DNA from: Rhodosporidiobolus odoratus
Taxonomy: Eukaryota; Basidiomycota; Microbotryomycetes; Sporidiobolales; Sporidiobolaceae
Length of the DNA stretch: 64,000 nt
Reading direction: 5' to 3'
Assembly: GCA_034387635.1 (NCBI GenBank)
Contig: JAOANU010000006.1
Coordinates: forward strand, 310,001 to 374,000
Part shown: positions 11,981 through 24,345 of the stretch, piece after piece
Layout: every line of letters begins with the position of its first letter
Numbering within the stretch: the first letter of the stretch is position 1
Notes under the pieces: generated by a model
Databases searched by the model: none
The model's input: the letters and a program-made list of their open reading frames with translations, nothing else
Told to the model about the DNA's origin: nothing
Position numbers and translations under genes: made by a program

Positions 11981-12009
11981 CGTCGTCGTCGTCGTCGTCG
12001 TCGTCGTCG
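11981..12009 (+). repeat. (CGT)n microsatellite
   Basis: About ten tandem CGT units lie in the 232-bp divergent region between the F-box gene and the coiled-coil gene, about 30 bp before the latter's ATG. It is therefore in the 5' UTR or core promoter. Such tracts are length-variable between strains. Confidence 0.85.
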
Positions 12010-12041
12010 CTGTTGCCCTTCCCTCCACATCGCTCCACCTC

Positions 12042-15000
12042 ATGGATGATCTCGGTAAGCAACTTCCTCATGAACCAGGAAACCAGGCTGAATATCTTCA
12101 CACTCAGCTCTGCAAGAGCGGGCTTTGAAAGCCGCCCGGGCCAAGGAGAAGGCGAGTCCGGCCTCTTCACCCTCTCACCGCCGGACAGTCTCAACCCTCG
12201 GCGTAGACGCTCACGCCGAGCGCCTTTCACAGCTGCGCAAGTTCCAAGCCGCCAAACGAGGTTCACCCGCCCCTTCACCCTCCCTCGCTCCCGCTGCACT
12301 CTCCGACGCAGGCAGCCTGCCCAACAGTCCCGCGGCCGACAGAACCCTCTTCCAGCCTGCGCCCGCCCTCCCCGCCCTCCGTGCACGCTCCCCAGGTCCG
12401 CAGCATCTTCGACCTCAATCGCCTGTCGCCCCCCCGCCGCCAAGATTCGTCTCCCCTTTGCCGGCTGGCGTTCCTCCTCCACCTCGCCGCGCAGCAGCAA
12501 CAGCTGTGGCAGCTCCCCCTCCTGTCCAGCCCTCTGCTCCTCCCTCTCTCCCTTCGAGCTTCGCTCCTGCTCCTACTTCTGCTCCTGCTCCGACATCTTC
12601 CACCACCAGCGACTATGCCCCCGTCTCCCGCCCCTCATCTCGCTCCACATTCCGCCCGCCCAGCCCTTCGTCTCCTCCTCACAGCAACTCCAGCGGCGTC
12701 GTCGTTTCTCCCCCTCAGATCTCCTCACCCTCCGCATCCGGTTTCCTCCCACCGCAACAGCAGGCCTACCACTCGCCGCAGACTTTCCCGTCTTTCTCGG
12801 CTGAGGAGAGGGAGCAGCTAGCAAAGCGAATTCAGCAGCTCGAGGCAGAGCTTACTGCGGTAGCGCAAAGTAAGGAACAAGAAGTGTCGAGTATGGAAGA
12901 ACGGGCGCGGCAGAGCGAGCTGGCATTGCAGGATGCGGAAGGTCAGCGAGAAAGGGACGCGGAGCGAATCGGCAACCTCGTATGTTGTCCTTTGTCTTCC
13001 CTCTCTTCGCAAGCTCCGTCTCATAGTTCACTCGCAGGAACGAGGCGTCGAGATTGCCCGACAAGCCATCAAAGAAGTTCACGCTCAACTCGCCGAAAAA
13101 GACGATGAAATCGACGCTCTCGCTTCCCAAATCGACGCTCTACAGCAAACTGCTGCTTCTGCATCCCCTCCAGCTGACACCTTCCCTCTCGAAGCCGAGC
13201 TCTCTGCTCTTCGTTCATCTTATGCCGCCCTCGCAGCCGAAAAAGCGCAGTTCCAGGCCTCGCTCGAAGATGCAGCCCGACGCGCCGAAGCAGACGCACA
13301 GTCGCTCAAGATGGAGCTTGAGAGTGTGAGGCGACATGCGGAGGAAGCGCAGCGGGAGGCCGCCGAAGCCCGGCGTACGGCCGAAAAGCTGCGCGATCAG
13401 GTCTCGGGCTTGACGGAAGAGTCATCTTCATGGGCGGACGAGCGGGCGGTTCTCCAGTCTTCCTTCTCGTCGAAGGATGCGGCCCTACATGCGGCGGAGG
13501 ACGAGACTGCTCGTCTACGCACGGAGCTGGATCGCGTCTCTTCGGGCCAGGGCGAGGCAGCTCAGGCTGCCAAGGAGGAATCAGCGCGGTTACGTCGTCA
13601 GCTCGAGGAAGCGCAGGGTCAGGCGGAAGACTATCAGGAGCAGGTCACGGCGAGGGAGGAGAGGGTGCAGGAGCTTGAAGGGCAGCTTGCCTTGGCTGTA
13701 GCTGAGACGGAGCAGGCCAAGTCTTCCGCCATCAACCTCGAGACCACCCTTTCCTCGACCCGCGATGAGCTCGCCACCGTCTCTACCGAACGCGATACCC
13801 TCTCCCAATCTGTCGCCGCCCACCTCGCGACCGTCTCCTCCCTCCAGTCTTCCCTCTCTGCCCTGACCGATTCCTCTTCTACCGCCGACGAACGAGCCGA
13901 GACCCTCTCTCGAACCATCGCCGAGCTCGAAGCCGCAAAGGCCGCGCAAGACGCCGAAATCGAGCAGCTCAAGCGACATCTCGATGAAATGGAGGGCGAG
14001 AAGACCAACCTCGCCACTGAGAAGGAGACTGCCCTCACCTCCCTAGCCGACGTTAAGCAGCGCCTGGAGCAAGCCGAGCACCGCCTCCAGCTGCTTGAGC
14101 AAGAGAAGGAAGACGCCCTCTCGCGCCTTTCCTCCCTTCAATCCGACCATTCCATCGCTCTTTCCTCCCTTTCCACGGCTACTTCGCGCGCTGAATCCGC
14201 CGAACGAGCTCAAGAAGAGCTCCGAGCAGCCTCGACGGACGCAGCCGCATTGCAGAGCGCTCATGATGCCTTGCGGAGGCAGCACGAGGAGGTCACCGCG
14301 CAGGTCTCGCAGCTGGAGGAGCAGCTTACCAGGGCTGAGCAGGATGTAGAGGCTTCCAAGCAGAAAGAGGAAGAGCACCTAGCCTCCTTGACCGAGCTTC
14401 AAGCCTCCCACGCCGACATTCTCTCCTCTTCTTCCTCCACTACGCAACGCGTCGAAGCCCTTCAGAACCTCGTCAACGAGCTTGAAGAACAGCTCAGCGC
14501 TGCCGCGGGTGAGACGCAGCGTGTAAAGGAGGAGTATGAGCAGCTTGAGCCGTTGTATCAGGCTGCGTCGAAGAGGGCTGCGGGGCTTGAAAGGGAGTTG
14601 CAGGAGAAGGAGGGGGAGGTTGAACGGTTGAGGTCGGCGGCGCAGGGGGATGCTTCAGTCTCGGAGGCGAAGGTCGGAGAATCGGAGGCGAAGGTTGGCG
14701 AGCTAGAAGGTCAGGTGGGACAACTGGAAGCGGCGCTGGAGGAAAAGCGGGTCGAGGTTGAATCGCTCATCGCGGGGCGGGACAGCCTCGTCGAAGAACG
14801 GGACGACTTGCGGGCTACCCTCGACGACCTTTCCTCGGCATCAACTATGTCCTCCCAGCGGATTGGCACCCTCGAAACATCCGTATCTGAGAAGGATGCG
14901 GCTCTTTCCTCCGCCCTTGCAGAAACAGAACAACTTCGCTCAGCCATCTCTAGCCTCGAACAGCAGCTCGCTTCCGCCCCGACCGCTTCGTCTTACATTG

Positions 15001-17422
15001 CTGCCACATCTACCGAAGCCTCCTCCAGCCCCGCTCCTCCTTCCCCTTCCGTCCGCCCCAAAAGCGACCTCGAACGCGACCTCTCCATCTTCAAAGACGT
15101 TCTCGCCGCCTCCGAAAGCCGGGCAACGGGCCTACAACACTCCCTCCTCGCCGCCGAAGCCGAACTCGACGCTCGCGATGCCGAACTCTCACGTCTCGAA
15201 GCTGAACTCGCCGCTTCGCAGGCAAAGGAGAAGGAGCTCGAATTCTCAATCGATGCTGTCACGGGCAAGGCCGCCGCTGCCGCGTCTCGACTTGGTGACC
15301 TTCAGGAAGCGCTCGATGAAGCCAAGGCGACTTCGAAGCAGGCGATTGAGGGCTTTAGGAGTGAGTTGACGGTTACGAAGGGGGAATTGGCTAAGGCTCA
15401 AGGGGAGTTGCAGGGTCTGACGGTGGGCAAATCGGTCTTTGAGAACGATACGATCAAGGCAAAGGCGAAAGCGGATATGCTGGACGCGCAACTCAGGATC
15501 GCGAATGCTGATCTGGCGACGGCGCAAGGTGCGTTTTTCCTCCTCTGGAACTCTAGCCACCGACCTTATCTGACTGCTGCAATCTATCTTGTCTAGGCCG
15601 CGTCACTACCCTCCAGCAGCAACTCACCACCTCGCAAGCCGACATCGAGCGCCTCACCTCGGCCCAAGACGCCCTTCAATCGACCAATAACACCCTCACA
15701 GCTTCTCTTGAGGAACTCCGTACCAACCTCTCGACCCTCACTTCATCCCAATCCTCCTCCTCTGAACATGCCGCCGCCCTCTCTTCCTCGCTCGACCAAG
15801 CTCAAGACAGCGAGTCCGCCATGCGCCGCGAGCTCGAGGCTGTTCGCGCCGAGATGGTCGAGGTCGAACGCTCGCGTCACGAAGCTGAGGAAGAGTTGGC
15901 ACGCTGCCGCGGCGAGATTGAGGAGACGTCGTCGACGTTGACTGCTGCGATGGCTGAGCTCGATACGACGAAGGAGGAAGTCGGAGAGCTGGAGAAGAGC
16001 TTGGAGCAGGCGAGGGGGGAGGTCGCGACCGCCACCGCCGCTAAATCGACCCTCGAACAAGAGAAAGCCGCTCTCGAGGGCCAAGCCGCTTCTCTTCAGT
16101 CTCGAGCCGATGAACTCGCCACTTCAGCTTCAGACGCCGAGGAGCAACTCTCGACCTTGAAGCGCACTTTGAAGGACAAAGAGCAAGCCCTTTCGGTTCT
16201 CGAAGCCGCCCAGTCTAAGGACCTCGAAGATGCGAAGGAGCGTGCTCGTGAGCGGGACGTTCAGCTCCGAGCTGCAGCACGACAAGCCAGCAAGAGCGAG
16301 CGCGAGCTCAAAGCGATTATGGCGTCTGGCAGTGAGCGTACGAACGAGGTTGAGAAGCTTCGCGAGGCGATCAGTAGGCTCGAGGAGGAAATCGCAAAGT
16401 CTCGAGATGGAGCCGCCGGGGCTACGACTGAGGCGAGCGGGTTGGCGGAGGAGTTGGAGAGGAAGGTGAACGAGGTGGAGGCGTTGAGGATGGAGTCGGA
16501 AAATCAGAAGGAGGCTGCTGGAGAAGCGAATCGGGCGCTGGCGGAGTTGCGAGACTTGTTCTCGCAAGCTCAGGAGGAGGTTGAGGAACTTCGAAGCGGC
16601 GCTGGCACGACACTCGCTGCGCACGCTACCACCGAGGCTTCGACCATCGACCTCGATAATCTTCGTCTTGAGCTGTCCGGCGCACAGGAGCAAATCCGCC
16701 GCCTTGAGCAGGAAATTTTCTCCGTCGATCAGACGCGCGTCAAGATGCTCAAGGCCAACGGCGATCTCAAGAGCCAGGTCGAGAGTATGCAGGAAGCTCT
16801 TGAGCAAGAACGGGCCAAGAGCCGCCTTGGCGCCGTTTCTCCCGCACCTCGCACCCGCTCTCCCGTCCCGCCTTTATCCCCCTCGGCCACCGCCAACCTC
16901 AATTCTGCTCCACCACCGCCGCCTCCGGGCCCTGCCACGCCGACCCGTACGCGTCACTCCCACCGTCGTACAGCATCTTTCCTTCCTTCCGCCTCCGACC
17001 TCACCCTTCCTTCCATCTCTGAATTATCCGACCCAACCGTCAACGCACCGTCAATCCTCTCCCCGCCGCTCGTTCCCGTCCCGCCCCCACCTCGAGCTCG
17101 TTCGCCCAACTCTGCTGCCGCTCCCATCCCTTCTTCCGCACCCTCGACCGCTGCCTCTCACCGAGCCGCCCAATCCCGCCACGTTCGCCAAGCATCCCTC
17201 TCACTCCTGAAAGCTCGAATGGAAGACGAGTATGGAGTGGAAGACCTCGATCGGGCTGGACCGCTCAGCCCGACCAGAGAAACTGCAGGATTGGGAGCAA
17301 GTCCGAGTCCGGAGAGGGTGAGGAAGCCGTTGCCGGGCACGGGTGGGAAGGCGAGGAGGGTACCGCTGTCGAGTGACTTGGTGTGGTGTACGGCTTGTGA
17401 GGGAGACTTGTTTGTGGTGTAG
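12042..17422 (+). CDS. Giant coiled-coil protein (1733 aa)
   Basis: Exons 12042..12054, 12108..12979, 13038..15528 and 15597..17422. The first exon encodes only 13 nt (MDDL + G). The N-terminus 'LQERALKAARAKEKAS' is basic; aa about 60-260 are Pro/Ser/Ala-rich and disordered. From about aa 240 to 1590 there is a nearly continuous heptad coiled coil rich in E, L, A, K and R. The tail is again Pro/Ser-rich and ends 'VWCTACEGDLFVV', with a CxxC that may bind metal. Such architecture suits a golgin, tether, spindle-pole or cortical scaffold protein, but no signature (GRIP, CAP-Gly, motor) is visible, so I assign no role. The long open frame opposite the coiled coil is a shadow. It shares a 232-bp divergent region with the F-box gene. 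Confidence 0.85.
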
Positions 17423-17643
17423 TTGCGGCGGGGATGAGAACAGAAAAATAGGTTTTTCGGTTTTGCGATCACAGACAACGCCCTCGATCTGACCCGCGCC
17501 GTTGACCTTTGCTTGCTGCGACTACCTGCTCCTCGTGCTGCTTCTGCTGATATGCGCCGGTCGATGTTGACTTCATCGAACGCGCCGCGACGCTTCGCAA
17601 CTAGACCTTGACCTCATCCGCTCTTGCTGCCTGACCAGACACC

Positions 17644-19302
17644 ATGGGATCACTGTTCGTCGACAAGCACCGTCCCAAGACTCTCGCTGAGCTCTCGTAT
17701 CACCCTCAACTCTCAAAACGATTGCAAGCCCTCGTTCGTCACTTCTCTCGTCCATCGCTCTCGGGAATGGCTGACCTTGGGGACACGCACAGGCTCAAGG
17801 CGACTTCCCGCATACCCTCTTCTATGGACCGTCTGGGGCAGGAAAGAAGACGAGGATCATGGCCACCTTGAGGGAGTTATTCGGACCAGGAGTGGAGAAG
17901 GTCAGTTCAGACTGCTCGAGCGCTTGCGTATCTGCTCATGGAGGCAGAGAACGAGCTGAGAGATCGGCGCTAAACGCTGACCTCCGCCCTGGGCCCAGCT
18001 CCGCATCGAACAACGAACTTTCCTTACGCCGACCCGTCGCAAGCTGGAGGTCAACATCGTTCAGAGCAACTACCACATCGAAATCACCCCTACGTGCGTC
18101 TCCTTAGTCTCGGCGATGGAAAGACGACATCTGACCCGTTTGCGTTGAACAGAGATGTGGGAAATTATGATCGTTCGGTTGTGCAAGAAGTGCTCAAGGA
18201 CATTGCGCAGACCCAGCAGGTTGACTTGAACGCAAAGAAGAGGTTCAAAGGTGTGTACGGCTGCCTATCTTGCCCTCGCGCACCTGCTCACACTCTGTTT
18301 TCGCAGTTGTGGTGATCAACGAGGCGGACGGGCTTTCTCGCGACGCTCAATCAGCTCTGCGGCGAACAATGGAGAAGTACACCTCAAGCCTGCGAGTCAT
18401 CCTCTGTGCGAACTCGACGGCAAAGATCATCGGGCCGATCAGGTCGAGGTGCTTGCTGTTGAGGGTGGGCGCACCGACGGAAAAACAGGTGCGTTTGGCT
18501 CTCTTCGACCTCTTCTTGCGCAGTACTCAAGCTCCTGTTCGCAGATCGATTCGGTGCTACAAACAACATCGAAAGCCGAAGAAATCAACCTCCCCTCCCA
18601 CGTCTCCCTCCTCATCTCCCGCATTTCAGCCGGTAACCTCCGCCGCGCCCTCCTCTCCTTCGAAGCCCTGCATACCCAAGACCCATACTTCAAAACGATC
18701 AAGCCGGATCACTCGCTGCTTACGACCGGCAAGCAGGGCAGCGGGGACATTGAGGCTGTTCCGAGGCCGGATTGGGAGAAATACGCGGCAAAGGCGGCGG
18801 AGCAGATCTTGAAGGAGCAGACGCCGGAGAAGTTGCTCGAGGTCAGGGGCATGTTCTATGAGCTGCTGGTGCATTGCTTGCCGGCGAAGCTGATATTGGC
18901 GGTGAGTTGCGGCATTGCCGGTCTCGGTTGTGCGCCCTCATTCGCGAGCAATAGACTGACGGCCCCTCTCTTGCTCGGCCCAGACCATCACTAAACGGTT
19001 GCTTGAGCGTGTCGACGAGGAGATCAAGGGCGATGTGGCATATTGGGCAGCCTTTTACGACCACCGCTTGCAGCAGGGCAGCAAGCACATCTTCCACCTT
19101 GAGGGTCGGTCCTTTCCCTTTGCCTTCCGTCCGGATCATAGCTCATCTTCTTTGGTACTTGCAGCCTTTGCCGCCAAGATCATGTCGATTCACAAGCGTA
19201 CGTTTCGCCTCTTCGTGCACCTTCCCAAATGTACTGCTCATATCGACTTTTCCCTTGCGCTTTCGCCATGCAGAACATCTGCTCGGCTTCTCCTTCGAGT
19301 AG
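17644..19302 (+). CDS. RFC3: Replication factor C subunit 3 (yeast Rfc5 orthologue)
   Basis: Nine exons: 17644..17733, 17793..17900, 17999..18093, 18153..18250, 18307..18488, 18545..18901, 18984..19104, 19165..19197, 19274..19302 (370 aa; human RFC3 and yeast Rfc5 are about 355). It begins 'SLFVDKHRPKTLAELSYHP', the RFC box; the modified Walker A is 'GPSGAGKKTR', Walker B 'VVVINEADG', and sensor/arginine-finger region 'PIRSRCLLLRV'. This is a clamp-loader ATPase subunit that helps load PCNA at primer ends and also forms part of the Rad24- and Ctf18-type loaders, in the nucleus. The ninth exon encodes the conserved 'HLLGFSFE' end. Confidence 0.95.
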
Positions 19303-19638
19303 GGGTTACGACTGCTTGTACAGCGTCCGCAGTGCCGTTGCAACGCGCTTTCTTCACCATGCCATGCAGCTGTCGCACAGCATCTGCTCGCAGTTTGTGC
19401 CGCTCACCAGGCCATCTGTCGATCAGACTAGGTAGCGCTTGCGGTGGGCCTGCTGGCTTAAGTCGTATGTCGCAGGTCAGTGGATCCGGGCAGGATCCGG
19501 GGCAATCCTGAGTAATTTACTGAGTCCCAATTGCCTCGTTCTCTCCAGATCATGGACTCATACTTGGCGGTCTCGCAGAGATGGTGCTACATGCACTCTG
19601 ACGGCATCAGGATACACGGCGGCTGACTTGTCTTCATC
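19303..19638. other. Intergenic between RFC3 and the NYN-domain gene
   Basis: 336 bp with no recognisable coding exon or RNA. It presumably holds the RFC3 terminator and the next promoter. If the NYN gene really starts at 19942, this region extends to there. Confidence 0.35.
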
Positions 19639-21677
19639 ATGCTTGTCGTTTCTTCCGCTCTTGACCCCGGAGGAGCTTGCCTAGCTTTAACTCTCGAGCC
19701 TCACCTCCTTTCGCATTCCAAGGTGCTTCTCGCGCCAAAGAGCCCATCGTCCAGCGCTGCACTCCCTGGTATGGGCTGGCTTGCCTCGTTATGTGGCATT
19801 TACCTCGACCCCGTCCTCGCGCATTTGCAGCGTACCGCGACGACCACACCCCCACAACAGCATGAGGACGGCGCGGGCACACGCAAGCCGTACGACCCAG
19901 CTGCTGCGTCGTCGTCGTCAAGCGCGAAGAGAGTGATCACAATGGCGGTCCTGCTTGATGGCGATGGAGACTACGTGAGTCTCGTCCTTTTCTTGCAGTG
20001 ATCCGAGATAGGCCAGCCAAAGAGAGCGAGAGGTTGACCACTCAACAAAGTTCGCTCGCAGCTACCTCGTTCAAGGCTCACACGGTGGCGTCCTTGCTGC
20101 GCTCGATCTCCGTAACAAGCTGCACTCTTTCGTTTTGCGGCGCGAACGAGAGCTTTCGGGTCAAGGTGGAGCGTTGCAAGAGCCTGCGATTCAGATCGTT
20201 GTCGACTCCTTCATGTGCGCTACATTCTGCTCTGGGCACTGTCCTTACTCTGCAGCAGATTTATCGCTGCCGCATGAGCAGGAACAAAGCCGGTCTGGCG
20301 CAATACCTCGGCAGCAAGGTCGACCTCGACGCTTTCATCCGTGGCTTCAACAGTAGCGGCTTACCTGTGGCTATGGTAGATGCTGGCTCTCGAGACCAGG
20401 CAGCCGATACAGCCATCAAAGGTCAGCTCCCATTCCCACTGTTCTTTCTTCTCCTATTGCTGCTGAAACTCTCTCCCCTTCTTGCAGCTCGTCTACCAGT
20501 TTATCTCGCAGCATACACGTACGTCGCCATCGGGGGCTCCCATGACGCAGGCTACGCCGCCAGTCTCGCCGCCATCAACCCCGAACGTCGGGAGAAAGTG
20601 TTTCTCCTTCGCACCTCGAGCATCCCCGCCCGCTCAATCCTCGACCTCGGCCTGGAGGAAGTCCCTCATCTTGAAAAGCTGTTTGAGCGGGTTCCGGCGG
20701 CTCGGACAGGTACGTCGGTTTCCCTGTACTTTTCGCGCTTCTTCGCTTCAATGTTCAGAGGGCAGCTCAATATCGTGCACTGCCGACTATACGGACGCGC
20801 TCGTTATCCGCGCCTGCTCCGTCGTCTGACACACCGTACGAACGCGAACCGGCCGCGTCTTCCACAGGCAACCGAGACCAACTTTGTTCTCCGGTATCAC
20901 CAATTTTCTCGTCGGCCGGCTCCAGCGTTCAGCATCAGGTGATCCGCCCGTGGTCTGACTTTTTGCCCCATCCGCTGCTAACACCCCCTCTCCCTCCCGC
21001 AGTCTGCGCGACCGCCTGTCGCCGCGTCTTTCCTCCCCTTGATCAAAGCGCTCAAAACGTTCGACGCCGAAGAAAGGGTGGAATGGTCACGACTTTGCTC
21101 CGTGTTTGATGAGACTCCGCGACGCCCTTTCACAGGTCGGCTCAAAGTGTATTTGCTTACGGCGCAAGAGGCAGGCATCGTACAGCTCGGAACGATGAGT
21201 ACGGGAAAGAAGGAGAAGAATGGAGTACCATGGGTAGCTTTGTCAGTGAGCTTTATTCTCCTTCCACCTAGGCAGGGCGATGACATTAGTCTCTGATTCA
21301 TACCCGCAGCCTTTGTACCAGACTTGCCCGAGGCATGAGGCAGGGCCCTCCCAGGCTGCCATTCCGCCAAAATTCCTTCCCCTCCTCGAAACCATCCTGA
21401 CAAGCGGTTCCGATCGACCTCTCTGCCATGTCGTTGCCGAAAAACTGAGGAGACGCAACCTCGACGTCTACGTCATGTGGAAAATGTACCTCGCTGAAGC
21501 GTTGGCGTTGGGGATTGTCGAGACGGGTCCAGGGCCTTCGCTCGGGTCGGAGTACATTGCTATCAAGGTCAGTGCGCTTCCTTGTGTACGTTCGGAGCTT
21601 GCTCTGATGCCCTCTGTCTTTTTGAACAGCCTGGGCTTGTTCTTCCGCCTCTCTTCACCGCTGCGCAGGAAAACTAG
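19639..21677 (+). CDS. NYN/PIN-like (DUF7923-type) nuclease-fold protein with two OST-HTH-like winged helices
   Basis: Exons: 19639..19974, 20051..20200, 20256..20421, 20500..20709, 20766..20938, 21003..21245, 21310..21567, 21630..21677 (527 aa). An alternative start at 19942 (426 aa) sits directly on the domain. The NYN-like core has the acidic motifs 'AVLLDGDGDY', 'FNSSGLPVAMVDAGSRDQA' and 'TYVAIGGSHDAGYAASLAAI', matching the fungal family otherwise found with CCCH fingers. After a disordered linker come two similar winged-helix-like repeats, 'SFLPLIKALKTF...RLKVYLLTAQEAGIVQLG' and 'KFLPLLETILTS...MWKMYLAEALALGIVETG', which recall OST-HTH/LOTUS domains. No CCCH finger is seen. The likely role is RNA binding or cleavage; catalysis is inferred. 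Exon 2 uses an AAG acceptor. Confidence 0.65.
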
Positions 21678-21947
21678 CCATTCCCCTACCCAGCATACAT
21701 AACTCACCCTCGTTCGATGCGGCGCCCACCAGGGGCTTGGCTCATGCAGACCGGCTCGCCGCTGGGGTGTGAAGGAGAGGGAGTCGCTCGGGCCAGCATC
21801 GCAAAGCACATTTTGGTCGTTCTTTTTCCGAGTTGGGAAGGTCAGCGAGTCCAAACTAGAGAGACGGCGCAGTGCCCCCGGAGCTACAGTCCACTGCGCC
21901 CCTACGTCAAGATCCGCCGGCTTTCTCGACCCTCTATCTCCCTTGCG
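21678..21947. terminator. Convergent 3' region
   Basis: 270 bp between the converging stops of the NYN gene (+) and MYND paralogue 2 (-). It must hold both polyadenylation regions. No AATAAA is seen; fungal signals are often degenerate. Confidence 0.3.
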
Positions 21948-22842
21948 CTATTGACTAAACTTCGGTACTAGGTCGGCCAGCGCCTGCAAAGCTCGCCTGC
22001 GATGAAAAGGAAAGAGGACCAACTCGTCAAGTTTCTGCCGAGCTGAAACAGCGAGTGTGGCAAGCAAGTCCTTGTCTGCCGGACTGGCACTGGAAGAAGT
22101 AACGCAAAGGTAAAGCAACGAGTAGAGAAAGTCTGCCCCCCGCTGGAAAAAGCAAGCACCGTTGATCAATGGGCCGAGGTTGTCGTCCGTGGTAGGCAAT
22201 ACGAAAGGGTAGATCGGATGTGAGAAGGTCTGCCAGAGGGTAGGCTGATAAGCTGGACCGGACACTATGGAGGAAGTGCTGAAGATGGTTTGGCGAAAAC
22301 AGGTAAGGAGGGTGGTACGGTTTGGTTCGGAGATCGTACACATCGGGGTACGGAGGTCGTCCACGAGTTTCTGGCAAGAGGTTCCGTCAGAGTCAGCCTG
22401 CGACACCATGCAGTCGACAGCGAAGCATGGAGGAGAACCAGTTTGGAAAAATGACCTCCACGCACCTTCAACGACCCTTCATGTAGTCTTATGGCGCGGA
22501 TCCTTTCTAGACTGGCAGGTTTGTCTTCGAATCTCCCTGCGAATAAGCGTTCATGCTTGAGTCTCCAGAGAAGAATGTTGGCTTCGTCTTGTGTGAGCGG
22601 AGGAAGGGTAAACTGGTGACGGGGGGGTTGACAAAGCCAGGAGTGAGCGGGCCAGAGCTTCTGATGCCAGCTAGGGAGTCAACGATCCCAACGAGTGCCC
22701 TAGAAGAGAAGGGAGATAGAAGGAGATGGCGAACCTGCTTCTGATGTTGCAGCGAGCAGAAGTAGGTGTCTTTGCAAGCTGAACAACGCTTGACTGTGGG
22801 GAGGGAGCACAGTGTACATGGTTGCGAGAGTCGAGAATCCAT
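21948..22842 (-). CDS. MYND-type zinc-finger protein (paralogue 2)
   Basis: Three exons, complement(21948..22397, 22466..22660, 22735..22842), 250 aa. The MYND finger starts at residue 9: C-x2-C ('CTLC'), C-x2-C ('CSAC'), C-x3-Q variant ('CSLQHQKQ'), then after the intron 'LWPAHSWLC' provides H-x3-C. 'FTLPPLTQDEANILLW' and 'ISEPNRTTLLTCFRQTI' align with the same places in the MYND genes at 23.1 and 53.6 kb, which fixes the frame. MYND fingers bind proline-rich partner peptides; the function of this short family is unknown. One canonical finger Cys is replaced by Gln in 'FCSLQHQ' (paralogue 1 has C there). Confidence 0.7.
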
Positions 22843-23102
22843 TCTGTTGTTAGCGTGGTGAAGAGGGAGAAGATAAGAGGAGAAAGAAAAGAAAGGCGTG
22901 AAACCGTCACGCTTGACGCTCAGACAGTTCCGTGCCCCGCGGCATCAGAGGAAGCCCTTCCGAGAGACTATCATGCGTAGGTGATGCGAGTGGCGTCGCA
23001 GAGACAAGAGAGACTGCACCTGGGTAGCAAAACTGTAGAAATGCAAAATGCGAGATGCGAGTAAAACGACGAGGGACCGAGAGGTACGGGTAGGAAAGAG
23101 CA

Positions 23103-24072
23103 CTACACGAAGTCATCAAGAGATTGTGACATAGCAGTCTCAAGCTGCACCAACGCACTCTTGACCTCCTCCCTCAACGGTGCCGCCTGTATCGTTACCA
23201 ACGCCCTTTCGAAATTCAGCTTGACCAACCTCAACGCCGACTGTCCCGGTGCAGTCAAATCATGCAAAAGGGTGTAGGCGACCAAAATCTCCTCGAGCAT
23301 CTTTTTGCCCAACTCCAAGGGTTCGCCTTCCTTCTTGAACGATGTGTCGCCGTAGATAGAGTGTTTGACGAGCGCGACGGCGGCGGCTGAGACGCCGTGC
23401 CAGGCGTTGAATTGAGGGCCGGAGGGGTGATCTCGGAGGTGGGGGCGGGCGAAGGCGTCGTAGAGATAGTTTCGGATTAGGATGAGGAGGATACTTCGCC
23501 GTCGATTTGGGGGTGCGTCTTTCGACAGCATGGAAACCAGACCCTGCGAAGGCGGAGGGCGTCCACGACGTCAGCCCATCGGATCGTGCGGTGAAGAGAG
23601 GTCGGGTGGGTGCGTGTGGCTGAGGACGAGGATGGAAGGAACGGGGAAAAAAGCTACTGGATTGGGGCGAAGTAGCAAGGAGAACAGGCGGAGGGGGCTC
23701 ACCGACAGCTCTCCTCCATACAGTCCGACCGCTTTGAGGTACTCGAGCATTGTCCCGCGCGTGGCGGCTCCTTCTAGACTAAAGCCTTCGGTTTCGTGCA
23801 CAAACAGGAGGGCGTCGACCTCGTCCTGGGCCAGCGGAGGAAAGACGAAAGCGGGATTCTTGGCTCGACAGTTGACCTTGTGTGTCTGCCAGTACTGTAG
23901 AGGCGGAGCGGGTGTCAAGTTGAGCGGGAGAGGGGAAAAGGTGGAAAAGAAAAAGGGGACGAACTAGTTTTTGACAATACCGCGAGCAGAAGGGAGCGGC
24001 TTTGCAGGCTCCGCATGTTGTGGTTGCCTGTTTGGAGCATACTGTGCAGTCTGGCTGTCCGTCTGTAGGCAT
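23103..24072 (-). CDS. MYND-type zinc-finger protein (paralogue 1)
   Basis: Three exons, complement(23103..23543, 23703..23894, 23965..24072), 246 aa. The finger is complete: 'CTVC', 'CGAC', 'FCSRYCQ', then 'HKVNC'. Next comes 'FVFPPLAQDEVDALLF', a helix, 'GLYGGELS', and a C-terminal helical half with 'NRRRSILLILIRNYLYDAF'. Intron positions match paralogue 2 (after the first half of the finger), so the two are a tandem duplication on the same strand, 260 bp apart. It shares a 273-bp divergent promoter region with the DUF2433 gene. Confidence 0.75.
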
Positions 24073-24345
24073 AGTCGCGGTTATCGAGGTTGCCGGCGGC
24101 GGGGGATCAGAAAGTGATATTGGGCCGGAGAGGCGGAGCCGAGCAGCGGGAGGGGGAAGGGCACGCGTCTGTACTTGAGAGGGTTATCCCAGCGCGTAGG
24201 TGAGTATTGGATCCCCTTCCCTTGTCTCTGTTCACGTTGAGCGTCGAGGTGAACGAGCCAGGCATCGACAGTTCCAGCTCCACTTTTCCACTCTTTCTCT
24301 TGGGTGGACAAGCTGTCATACCCACTCCAAGCACTCATTCCCAGC
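24073..24345. promoter_or_regulatory. Divergent promoter region, MYND paralogue 1 / DUF2433 gene
   Basis: 273 bp between two divergent start codons. No specific site is recognised. Confidence 0.4.

Noticed and set aside
13069..16938. Many long open frames opposite and out of frame with the coiled-coil gene
   Set aside because: They follow from GC-rich codon bias and heptad composition; none has splice logic or family similarity.
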